Shown here in pieces: positions 5,860 to 13,002 of a stretch of DNA of 20,744 nucleotides. The notes beneath the pieces were generated by a model. It saw nothing but the letters and a program-made list of their open reading frames with translations, did no database searches and was not told the DNA's origin. The stretch spans positions 1 through 20,744 of the forward strand of contig JBBQCW010000028.1 in NCBI GenBank assembly GCA_038319025.1, read 5' to 3'. Made by a program: the position numbers and the translations under genes. The DNA is from JBBQCW01 sp038319025 (GTDB lineage Bacteria; Actinomycetota; Thermoleophilia; Solirubrobacterales; Solirubrobacteraceae). Positions within the stretch are counted from its first letter, which is position 1. Each line of letters begins with the position of its first letter.

Positions 5860-7548
5860 GTGAGACCACGCACCATCACAACCGCGCTGCTGGTCGCGTG
5901 CGCGGTTGGCTTGATCGCATGCGGCGGCTCGTCCGCCCCGCAGCGGGACCTCGCCGATGTTCAGATCCTGCATGGCGGTGAGCCCCAGGACGCTTCCGCT
6001 GGGCAGGTCGGGAGCTACGTGCCGACCGGGAAGTTGATCGCCGACACCGGGTTCCGCCCCCCCAAGGACGGGTTCGGGTTTGAGAACTACGGTGATCTGG
6101 GCGCGGTCAGCAAGCTCACGCCCGCGGCGGTGGAACAGCTGTTCGGGGCCAAGGTTTGTGCCAGCGGCTCGGGGTCCACGTGCCAGCTGATCCCGCCGGC
6201 GAAGGCGTGGCTGGAGGCGGAGAACGATGCGATGGCCGCTGGGCACTGCTTCGGCATCGCCGTCAGCGCCGCGCGGTTTTACGGACGCCAACTCGACGCC
6301 GACTCCTTCGGCGCGTCCTCTCCCCGACACCTGCCCATCGCCAGCAACGCAGCACTGCAGCGGACCATCGCGCAGGCCAACGCCCTGCAGGAGCTGCCGT
6401 CCGTACGCAGCACGGCGCGGAGCGGCTCGTCGAACCAGATCCTCGACACGCTGATCGCGGGGATGCGCCGCCGCACGCTGTACGTGCTCGGTCTGTTCCG
6501 CACCGGAGGTGGCCATGCGGTGACGCCGTACGCGGTGGAGGACCGCGGCAACGGCCGCTACGCCGTGCTCGTGTACGACAGCAACTTCCCCGGCATCACC
6601 CGGGCGGTCTCCTTCGACCGGCACGCCGATGCGTGGAAGTTCGTGGCGCAGACCAACCCTGGCGACCCACGGCAGGTCTATAGCGGCCACGGCGCGCAGA
6701 GCGGTCTGGCGGTCTATCCCGCGCTGGCGCCCCGTGGGATCCTGCCTTGCCCGTTCTGCGGCGACCCGTCCGCAAAGGGTGTGGCGAGGGTCACGGCGCA
6801 CCAGTTCAACGAGATCGCGCTCGAAGGCGACCCCGCGAACCACGCCCACCTTCTCATCAGCGACGCTCAGGGCCGCCACACTGGGTACATCCGCCATCAA
6901 TTCGTCGACGAGATTCCGGGCGCACAAATCCTGCGACGGCTCAACAACAGGAGCTGGAAGGAGTCCGCTGAGCCGGTCTACCTGATCCCCGCGGGTCGCT
7001 CGATCTCCGTCCGGGTCGACGGGGCCACCCTCACCCAACCGGCCGTCGAGCGGCTTGAGCTGATCGGCCCAGGCGATCGGGTGGCGGTGGAGGGAATCGG
7101 GCTCAAGCCGGGCGAGCACATCACGACAAGGTTCGCCGGGGACGGGTCACGAATCTCCCTGACCACGCATCGCCATCACAACGAGTCGCCGCTGCTGCGC
7201 GTAGGCATCGAAGGAAAGCCCGACAGCTACGACTTCGCTCTTAAGGCCACCCGCCTCAAGGGGGGGTCCACGCTGACGCTGCGTCTCGACCAGCCACGGC
7301 TTCAGATCGACATCGACACGAAAGGCGTCCTGGCCGCCGCTCGATACGAGCTGAGCTTCAACGAGTACGCGATCGACATTGCGCGGATGATGCCCTCCGG
7401 CACCTTGAACTTTCACCACGCCGGCCTGCAGCTCCCCGCGGGGACGGTGGCCCGGCTCGACTACGGCCAGCTGACCACGAAACACCGCACGCTCGATCTG
7501 GAGCTGACGCGCCGGGGCAAGACGCGAGTGCAGTCGATCAAGGGGTAG
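5860..7548 (+). CDS. Lipoprotein with papain-like cysteine-protease signature
   Basis: The product has 562 residues from a GTG. A three-codon ATG mini-frame (5852-5863) overlaps this start, and no good ribosome-binding site is visible. Lipobox LIAC (Cys21) predicts export and lipid anchoring. Residues 115-245 carry a papain-clan layout: Cys130 in GHCFGIAV at the start of a helix, His219 in GGGHAVTPYAV, and Asp240/Asn242 in VLVYDSNFPG. A CPFC pair (Cys297/Cys300) could bind metal or form a disulfide. The C-terminal third (370-562) is beta-rich with no recognised domain. The Cys/His/Asp order and the HAV-x-PYAV...VYDSN spacing support a cell-surface cysteine peptidase or amidase; this is inference. 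Its stop overlaps the opposing esterase stop by 11 bp. Confidence 0.82.
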   Translation: MRPRTITTALLVACAVGLIACGGSSAPQRDLADVQILHGGEPQDASAGQVGSYVPTGKLIADTGFRPPKDGFGFENYGDLGAVSKLTPAAVEQLFGAKVCASGSGSTCQLIPPAKAWLEAENDAMAAGHCFGIAVSAARFYGRQLDADSFGASSPRHLPIASNAALQRTIAQANALQELPSVRSTARSGSSNQILDTLIAGMRRRTLYVLGLFRTGGGHAVTPYAVEDRGNGRYAVLVYDSNFPGITRAVSFDRHADAWKFVAQTNPGDPRQVYSGHGAQSGLAVYPALAPRGILPCPFCGDPSAKGVARVTAHQFNEIALEGDPANHAHLLISDAQGRHTGYIRHQFVDEIPGAQILRRLNNRSWKESAEPVYLIPAGRSISVRVDGATLTQPAVERLELIGPGDRVAVEGIGLKPGEHITTRFAGDGSRISLTTHRHHNESPLLRVGIEGKPDSYDFALKATRLKGGSTLTLRLDQPRLQIDIDTKGVLAAARYELSFNEYAIDIARMMPSGTLNFHHAGLQLPAGTVARLDYGQLTTKHRTLDLELTRRGKTRVQSIKG

Positions 7549-8773
7549 CGGCGGCGGGCGGCGACAGCCAGTCGCCGGCCAGGTAGGGAAGCAGGTACGA
7601 GGCCAGATCAGCGGCCGTCCCCGGCACGGGGTGCCCGTTGGCCATCGCGCCCGCCGCGTCGTAGTGGGTGCCGTCCTGTTCGATGCGGGTCATCGGGAAG
7701 CCGGCATCCTGCAGCGCGTCTGTCTCGGTGCGCACGCCGGCGATCGGGTAGGTCGCATCCTGCAAATGGGCGAGCTGGACAACGGGGAACTTCCAGCTCG
7801 ATGCGGCCAGCGAGGCGGCCTGGGTTGAGCCCGTGTCCCGGAACGGCGACGAGTTCTCGATCAGAAGACCGGCGAAAGTGTTCGCGTTGTAGAAAGCGGT
7901 GCGGTACGCGAGATCACCACCAGAGGAATAACCCCCGAGCACAACTCGCTTGGGATTGATGTTGAAGTGGGTCTTCAGATCGGCGATCGCTGCGAGCAGC
8001 TTCGCCGCGTCGGTATTGACGTTCCAGCAAGCACCCTCGCGACCTCCCGGCGCGAGCGCGATGTAGTTCTGCGCCCCGCCAGGGGCAACCGTGTAGATGT
8101 CGAACTGGCTTTGTCCGCCGCACCCGTGCAGCCACACGAACAGGGTCATCGGCGTGGCGTGGGAACTGTCGTAGGCCGTAGGAACGTAGATCCAATAGTC
8201 GGTGAGCTTGAACCCCGTGTTCTTCGTGAAGGGGACGGGGTCGGTGGGAACGGAGGTCGCCGCCACCGGCGGGATAGACGGCACGGGCGCAGGTGTGGGG
8301 ACGGGCGCCGGGTCAGGGACCAGCGGTGGGTCGGGGATCGGTGGGCCTGGAGTTGCCGTGGTCGTGAGCTTCCCGACAACGCGACAGTTGTTGGCCTCCG
8401 AACGCTCGCGCACCTGCGCGCGGGCATCCGCGCACGCCAGGAGCGCCCACGAGCCGACGGGCAGACCAACGGGAACAGCCCCCGTGACGGTCACCGTTCG
8501 CGAGGCGGACCGCCGCAGGGCGCGCACCACGAACCGCGACAGCGGCTGTCGCCTCCCGGCGACCTGAGCGACGATGCTCGCCGACGAGGCACGAGCCGCC
8601 CAACCTGTGTTTCGCACGATGAACGACCCCGAAAGCCTCCCGCCGGACGCGCGCACACTGCCCTTCGTGACCACAAGGTCAGGCCGCGACCTCGTAGAGG
8701 CATTGGCCGACGTAACTCCCAGCAGGCTCACCAGGGCCAGCGCCCACGCTGCACGACCACGGAATCCGCTCAT
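7538..8773 (-). CDS. Secreted CARDB-linker-esterase (alpha/beta hydrolase) fusion
   Basis: The product has 411 residues from the ATG at 8773 (GGTGGAG just upstream). The frame is open to 8908, but that extension lies inside hipA and lacks a signal. Order of parts: signal peptide (about 1-26); an Ig-like CARDB-type domain (31-135: PDLVV, FIVRNTG, ERSEANNC); a proline-rich linker (142-170); and a PHB-depolymerase/feruloyl-esterase-like hydrolase. The last shows WLHGCGG (214-220), Ser283 in GYSSG, Asp339 in HLQDATYPI and His370 in DGTHYD. It probably hydrolyses an extracellular ester, with the CARDB part helping adhesion or stability. It starts 29 bp after hipA on the same strand. Its last 11 bp overlap the convergent 5860 gene. 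Confidence 0.86.
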   Translation of the reverse strand: MSGFRGRAAWALALVSLLGVTSANASTRSRPDLVVTKGSVRASGGRLSGSFIVRNTGWAARASSASIVAQVAGRRQPLSRFVVRALRRSASRTVTVTGAVPVGLPVGSWALLACADARAQVRERSEANNCRVVGKLTTTATPGPPIPDPPLVPDPAPVPTPAPVPSIPPVAATSVPTDPVPFTKNTGFKLTDYWIYVPTAYDSSHATPMTLFVWLHGCGGQSQFDIYTVAPGGAQNYIALAPGGREGACWNVNTDAAKLLAAIADLKTHFNINPKRVVLGGYSSGGDLAYRTAFYNANTFAGLLIENSSPFRDTGSTQAASLAASSWKFPVVQLAHLQDATYPIAGVRTETDALQDAGFPMTRIEQDGTHYDAAGAMANGHPVPGTAADLASYLLPYLAGDWLSPPAAATP

Positions 8774-8802
8774 GGCTCCACCGTCGCCGACAGTACTCCT
8801 CG

Positions 8803-10128
8803 TTACCGGGCTCCCCGCTGCAACGGCGCGAGATCCAGGCGATGCGCGCGGGCGATCTGCTCGGTCTGGTGCTCGTCGACAGCGGCAGCCTGGGCGAAAC
8901 GGGGCCATTGGCTGACCGCGTCATGAACCTCGCCAAGGATGCGTTCGGTGCTGCGGCCCTTCAGAGAAGCAAGCTTGGCGCACGCCCGGAAGTCCTCGAC
9001 CGTGAAGGCGTCGCGCTTGCCGTTGAGGCTCATCTGATGCTGCCCGGTCCAGCTCCCGTTCGGGTTGTAGGCGTAGGTGACGTCGAACGCGGGCGCCAAC
9101 GACCAGCGTGCCTCGCGATCCATGAGGAAGGCGATGTTCTTGACGTGATCGTCCTGATTTCGGGCGACGACGTTGAACGCCATCCGCCGGAACTGCTGCT
9201 CGGCGACGTCGGCGCCAAGGCCGAGTTCGCGGATCACCTGCAGCGCTTGCTCGTAGCTGTAGCTGCCCGCGAGCCTGTAGTCGTAGGGACCCAGCGCGGC
9301 GAGCGATTGCATGTGCAGCTTGCCGCCGTCCGGGAGCCGATCAAACCGCCGGGTCATGAAGTGTCGACGCCCGCCTTCCTGGAGCAGTCGGCATTCGGCC
9401 ATGTCGATCCCGGCCTCGCCCGCCATCAACGCGTAGGCGTACTCGATCGCCCCATACCCCTCAGGGTCGTTGAGCTCACGATCGCGGTTGCCCTGCACCC
9501 CGTCGAACTTCAGTAGCCAGTACTCAAACCCTTCACCGGCGGCTACCTGCCCTGAGCGAATCGCGCCGGTCGTTGGGTTGAAAGCGATCACGGCCTTGGC
9601 CCGGGCACCGCCGGCGGATGTGCCGACCCGCAGGATGTCCAGCAGCACCGCCTCGTGGACGTCCCCGGTCAGTGCGGTGGCGAAGCCCTCGCGGTGCGCA
9701 AGGATCAGCGAGGCCAATTTGACGAGGGCGTCGACCTGCAGATCGCCGGCGGCCGCGGGCTCCGGTCCCCGCGCGGGCGCAAATTCCAGCGCGCCCATGC
9801 CGCGTATGCCTGTGTAGCACAGCCGTTCCGCGGCGTTGAAGTCCCCGGATCGGCGGCCTTGGCGGGCCAGCCATTCGTCGATCAGCGCGTTACCAAAGGT
9901 GTCAGGCAGCGAGTCAGCCAGCAGACCCGGCAGGCCGTGAAATGAAGCCAGGTCCAGGGTGGGGAATCGGTAGGCGCCTTGGCGCAACGGCATGGTGAGA
10001 GGCGAGACCTCTATCCCGCTGGCGGCAAACTCGGGCGTGTACTCGAACGCGGCAATCGGGCTGTCGTCCTCCAACGTGACAGCGCCGATCTGAACGCCCC
10101 ACATGTTCACGAAAGCACTGGTGCTCAT
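8803..10128 (-). CDS. hipA: HipA-family serine/threonine kinase toxin
   Basis: The product has 441 residues, matching E. coli HipA (440). The N-terminal subdomain is residues 1-120. A Gly-rich ATP loop, VGTSAGGARAKAVIAF, lies at 168-183. FMTRRFDR (257-264) follows, then the kinase catalytic motif NQDDHVKN (324-331) with Asp326 and Asn331 at the places of HipA Asp309 and Asn314. The metal-binding Asp349 is in APAFDV. The residues needed for activity therefore appear intact. HipA kinases phosphorylate translation components such as GltX and induce dormancy; the target here is unknown. The ATG overlaps the hipB stop by 4 bp (ATGA), the classic antitoxin-first coupled layout. The secreted esterase begins 29 bp downstream. 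Confidence 0.92.
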   Translation of the reverse strand: MSTSAFVNMWGVQIGAVTLEDDSPIAAFEYTPEFAASGIEVSPLTMPLRQGAYRFPTLDLASFHGLPGLLADSLPDTFGNALIDEWLARQGRRSGDFNAAERLCYTGIRGMGALEFAPARGPEPAAAGDLQVDALVKLASLILAHREGFATALTGDVHEAVLLDILRVGTSAGGARAKAVIAFNPTTGAIRSGQVAAGEGFEYWLLKFDGVQGNRDRELNDPEGYGAIEYAYALMAGEAGIDMAECRLLQEGGRRHFMTRRFDRLPDGGKLHMQSLAALGPYDYRLAGSYSYEQALQVIRELGLGADVAEQQFRRMAFNVVARNQDDHVKNIAFLMDREARWSLAPAFDVTYAYNPNGSWTGQHQMSLNGKRDAFTVEDFRACAKLASLKGRSTERILGEVHDAVSQWPRFAQAAAVDEHQTEQIARAHRLDLAPLQRGAR

Positions 10129-10496
10129 CGCTCATCGCCCCAGCGCCAACCGACCGGCGCGTGGGCCGGGGTAGCACCGGCACGGCGTCCGCTCGCGCGC
10201 TGACGGCGTCGCCGCTCGCCCTGCAGTTCGTTGCGCGCTGACTCCAGCGGGGAGATCGACTGCTCCGGGATCAACGCATCGAGCTCGTCCAACATCCCCA
10301 GCGCGCGGAGCACGCGGATCAAGCTCGTCAGGTTGGCTCCCTTTCCGCCCTCGAGTCGGACGAGGGTGGCGGCGCCTACCCCAGCGGCGGCCGCCAACTC
10401 GGCGCTCGTGAGGTTGCGCTCCAAGCGCACCCGAGCAAGCCGATGGCCCAGTTCATCGAGAATCGCGGACTCGGTGCTTTCGGCGGTGATCTTCAT
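10125..10496 (-). CDS. hipB: HipB-like XRE-family antitoxin
   Basis: The product has 123 residues with a Cro/XRE helix-turn-helix at about 15-70 (GHRLARVRLERNLTSAELAA, then GVGAATLVRLEGG). A basic tail follows (95-106, RRRRQRASGRR), and the protein ends in GWRWGDER. HipB proteins bind operators and neutralise HipA by complex formation. The gene overlaps hipA by 4 bp. Its promoter region carries two CGTTAACC-(1-2 nt)-ATCAGA repeats overlapping the likely -35 and -10, fitting autorepression. No Shine-Dalgarno precedes the ATG at 10496, so a short-leader or leaderless mRNA is possible. Confidence 0.88.
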   Translation of the reverse strand: MKITAESTESAILDELGHRLARVRLERNLTSAELAAAAGVGAATLVRLEGGKGANLTSLIRVLRALGMLDELDALIPEQSISPLESARNELQGERRRRQRASGRRAGATPAHAPVGWRWGDER

Positions 10497-10509
10497 GGTG
10501 TGGATCTGC

Positions 10510-10547
10510 CGTTAACCGTATCAGACCATTCGCGTTAACCAATCAGA
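10510..10547 (-). promoter_or_regulatory. hipBA promoter with twin direct-repeat operators
   Basis: CGTTAACC followed after 1-2 nt by ATCAGA occurs at 10510-10525 and 10533-10547, 23 bp apart (about two helical turns). Read on the minus strand, TTGGTT (complement of 10537-10542) and TACGGT (complement of 10515-10520) form a -35/-10 pair with a 16-bp spacer. Each hexamer sits inside one repeat. The expected start of transcription is only about 12 nt from the hipB ATG. Confidence 0.5.
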
Positions 10548-10578
10548 AATGATCTTTACAGACTTGTTTTTGTAGTCT

Positions 10579-10596
10579 ACCGATCAATAGTGATCG
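10579..10596. promoter_or_regulatory. CGATCA-atag-TGATCG palindrome upstream of hipBA
   Basis: Perfect 6-bp arms (10581-10586, 10591-10596) flank a 4-nt centre. The element lies in the AT-rich gap between the bicupin stop and the hipB promoter. It overlaps ACCGATCAAT (10579-10588), shared exactly with the hydrolase/MerR intergenic region. It could be a regulator site. A second, weaker inverted repeat, AGACT-N9-AGTCT, sits at 10560-10578. Confidence 0.35.
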
Positions 10597-10621
10597 TCCG
10601 AATGCAACGATGCACGCTGGA

Positions 10622-11662
10622 TCATGCCATGGGATCGACAGGGTTGCTGCGGTCGACCAGTAACGGATCCTGCGGCGTGAAGGGGAGTTCGGGCAGTTCG
10701 CCGGGCGTGACCCACAGCGTGGCGGCGAGGACCTCGCGAGAGAGCGCCGTCGCCGAGGCGCGGTAGCCGATGTCCGCAGGTGCGCTCCGGTCGAAGAACA
10801 CAAGGATGTGCACCTCGGCCGGGGACAGGACCTCGATGTGATGCGGGTACGCGGACGGGACGAAATAGACGTCGCCGACCTTCAACTCGTAGGTGTCCAG
10901 GGTCCCGTCGGGATCGAGGATCGTCATCCGCGCCTCGCCCGCGTGGACGTACCCCATCTCGGCCGTCTGCGGATGCCAGTGCGGTTCGCGCATGCCCTCC
11001 GGGGTGATGCGCAGCGAGTACATCGCGATGTCCGTGAGTGCGGGCCAGGACGCGCCGTTCGCGAGCCGAGCCGAGCCTGCCGCTGTCTGTACCGGCGCGG
11101 ACTGGGCCTCTACGTCGAAGCGATGGGGATCGTTCAGTCCCGCCGTCGACGGAACGTCGGCCGTGCCGTCGCGGCGAACGAGGTACGGCGCATCGGTGCT
11201 ACGCGCGATCGCGGCAAACGCTGCAGCCGGCAGGTCGTAGGTATTGCCGAGCACCGCGTCGCTCATGGCTCCAAAGGCGGCGTGGAGGGAGAAGTCCGCA
11301 GGGCGCTCGTGACCGAACGCAACGATCAGCTCCGCTTCGCCGTCACCGACGTTCTCGATGTGGTGCAAAGAGCCGGAGTCGACGTGGAACATCTGCCCCA
11401 GGCCGAGCGTGAACGACGCCATCTCGCTGCCCGTGTCCAGGACCGAGACCAGTAACGAGCCGCGCGAGCAGTACGTGAGCTCGGCCGCATTGGCGTGCCA
11501 GTGCGGCTCGCGCATGGCACCCGGCGCCAGAAGGAGCCGCTTGATCGACAGCCCCTTCAGGACCGGGAGGCCATCGGCATCGACACGGGTCGCCGAGCCG
11601 AGGTCGCTTCGATGGACGAGGTCGCCACCGATCAGCGATGCAGCGTGCCGCGATGCGCTCAT
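10622..11662 (-). CDS. Oxalate decarboxylase-like bicupin
   Basis: The product has 346 residues from the ATG at 11662. GAGGAGG lies 14 nt upstream, a longish spacer; the longer open frame to 11905 runs into the divergent gene. There are two cupin domains. Cupin 1 has REPHWHANAAE (His54, His56, Glu61) and His100; cupin 2 has REPHWHPQTAE (His228, His230, Glu235) and His274. Both metal sites (normally Mn) are complete. The C-terminal segment REVLAATLWVTPGELPEL resembles the oxalate decarboxylase tail. The lid that carries SENST in B. subtilis OxdC reads PADFSLHAAF here, without the catalytic glutamate, so oxalate activity is doubtful. No signal peptide, so probably cytoplasmic. It lies upstream of hipBA on the same strand but is separated by an AT-rich gap. 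Confidence 0.85.
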   Translation of the reverse strand: MSASRHAASLIGGDLVHRSDLGSATRVDADGLPVLKGLSIKRLLLAPGAMREPHWHANAAELTYCSRGSLLVSVLDTGSEMASFTLGLGQMFHVDSGSLHHIENVGDGEAELIVAFGHERPADFSLHAAFGAMSDAVLGNTYDLPAAAFAAIARSTDAPYLVRRDGTADVPSTAGLNDPHRFDVEAQSAPVQTAAGSARLANGASWPALTDIAMYSLRITPEGMREPHWHPQTAEMGYVHAGEARMTILDPDGTLDTYELKVGDVYFVPSAYPHHIEVLSPAEVHILVFFDRSAPADIGYRASATALSREVLAATLWVTPGELPELPFTPQDPLLVDRSNPVDPMA

Positions 11663-11831
11663 GGCGGCGATCGTATCCTCCTCGGAGATGTCGCTCCTGG
11701 CGTTGGCCCTCACCGTGATCGTCGTTCCGACGCCTGTCACCCGGGGGCTGACGATGCGGGCCGTACTTTGATCAGGCCAGCTCGGCCAACGGATCCACTC
11801 TCCGCCCGTGCGGCGGATAGAGTCGCCGCCC

Positions 11832-12992
11832 ATGAGCACTTCGACCGCAAAGCCGATCTCCCGCGGACGCCGTATCGGCGTGCAGGTGCTGATCTGGGTC
11901 ACCACCCTGCTCGCAATCGTCGCGATCTTCTCGGTGTGGGCGAACCGTCAGATGTTCAACCCCGACAACTGGGCGAACACGAGCACGAGCCTGCTCGAGA
12001 ATCCGGTCATCCGCACCGCGACCGCCAACTACCTGGTCGATCAGCTCTACGCGAACGTGGACGTCGAGGCCGAGTTGAGGGCGAAGTTGCCACCGGCGCT
12101 GCAGCCGATCGCCGGTCCCCTGGCCGGCGGACTGCAGGGTGCGGCGACGACCGCCGCTGAGCGCGCACTGGCCAACCAGAAGGTCCAACAGATCTGGAAG
12201 AAGGCCAACCGGGCAGCCGACGCCCAGCTCGTGGCGATCGCCGACGGCCGCAAGGGCGACGTGAGCATCGCGGGCGGTGCTGTGACCCTGGATCTGAGCG
12301 CGATCCTGACCAGCATCACCGACAAGCTAGGGCTTCCGAACATCGCTTCGAAGCTGCCGGCGGCGGTCGGGCATCTGACGGTGCTCAAATCCAATGACCT
12401 CAAGCTGGTGCAGGACGGGGCGAGCGCACTGCGGAAGCTGGCCCTGCTGCTGACGATCATCGTGCCGCTGCTATACGCACTGGCGATCGTGCTGGCCCGC
12501 GGGCGCCGCCGCCGCACACTGATGACCGTGGGCTTCGCGATCATCGTCGCCGGCGTGGTCGTGCTCGCCGGGCGGGAGCTGATCCGCACTCAGGCGGCCG
12601 ACTCCCTGGTCAAGAACGATGCGAACCTACCCGCAGCTCAAGCGGTGTTGTCGATAGCGACGAGCATGCTCAGCGAGATCGCGGGGGCATTCGTCATCGT
12701 CGGCATTCCGCTCGTCGCCGCAGCTTGGTTCGCGGGCCCGTCGAAGTGGGGCACGTCCGCGCGCCGGTCGATCGCACCGTTCCTGCGTGACGAGCCGGTG
12801 TGGGTCTTCGTGATCGTCACAGCGATCATGCTCGTGATCTTCATCTGGCAGCCGATCCCCGCCACGGGCAAGCCCGCCGGCATGATCGTGTTCCTTGCCC
12901 TTGCCCTATCTGGAACCGAGATCCTGCGCCGCCAGACTGCGCAGGAGTTCCCCGGCTCCGACGCCCCGACCGCCGTCCAGACGTCAGGCTGA
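11832..12992 (+). CDS. Multi-pass membrane protein, function unknown
   Basis: The product has 386 residues from the ATG at 11832; an in-frame ATG at 11808 would add eight, and neither has a strong ribosome-binding site. There is one N-terminal membrane segment (about 14-36), followed by an outside region of about 165 residues (37-202) with MFNPDNWANTS and ENPVIRTATANYLVDQL. Then come about five more segments (203-223, 231-248, 284-301, 322-340, 350-365). A basic RGRRRR loop (223-228) fits the positive-inside rule. Similar proteins of unknown role occur in actinobacteria, but I recognise no named domain. It is divergent from the bicupin (about 170 bp between starts) and convergent with the HAF-repeat protein, with a 10-bp gap. 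Confidence 0.82.
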   Translation: MSTSTAKPISRGRRIGVQVLIWVTTLLAIVAIFSVWANRQMFNPDNWANTSTSLLENPVIRTATANYLVDQLYANVDVEAELRAKLPPALQPIAGPLAGGLQGAATTAAERALANQKVQQIWKKANRAADAQLVAIADGRKGDVSIAGGAVTLDLSAILTSITDKLGLPNIASKLPAAVGHLTVLKSNDLKLVQDGASALRKLALLLTIIVPLLYALAIVLARGRRRRTLMTVGFAIIVAGVVVLAGRELIRTQAADSLVKNDANLPAAQAVLSIATSMLSEIAGAFVIVGIPLVAAAWFAGPSKWGTSARRSIAPFLRDEPVWVFVIVTAIMLVIFIWQPIPATGKPAGMIVFLALALSGTEILRRQTAQEFPGSDAPTAVQTSG

Positions 12993-13002
12993 CGGCGCGG
13001 GG

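Noticed and set aside
5794..7119. 441-codon open frame on the minus strand
   Set aside because: It is antisense to the lipoprotein with lipobox and catalytic motifs; its product is Arg/Val/Asp-rich with no motifs, a typical high-GC shadow frame.
7967..8926. 319-codon plus-strand frame
   Set aside because: Antisense to the CARDB-esterase; composition is that of a shadow frame.
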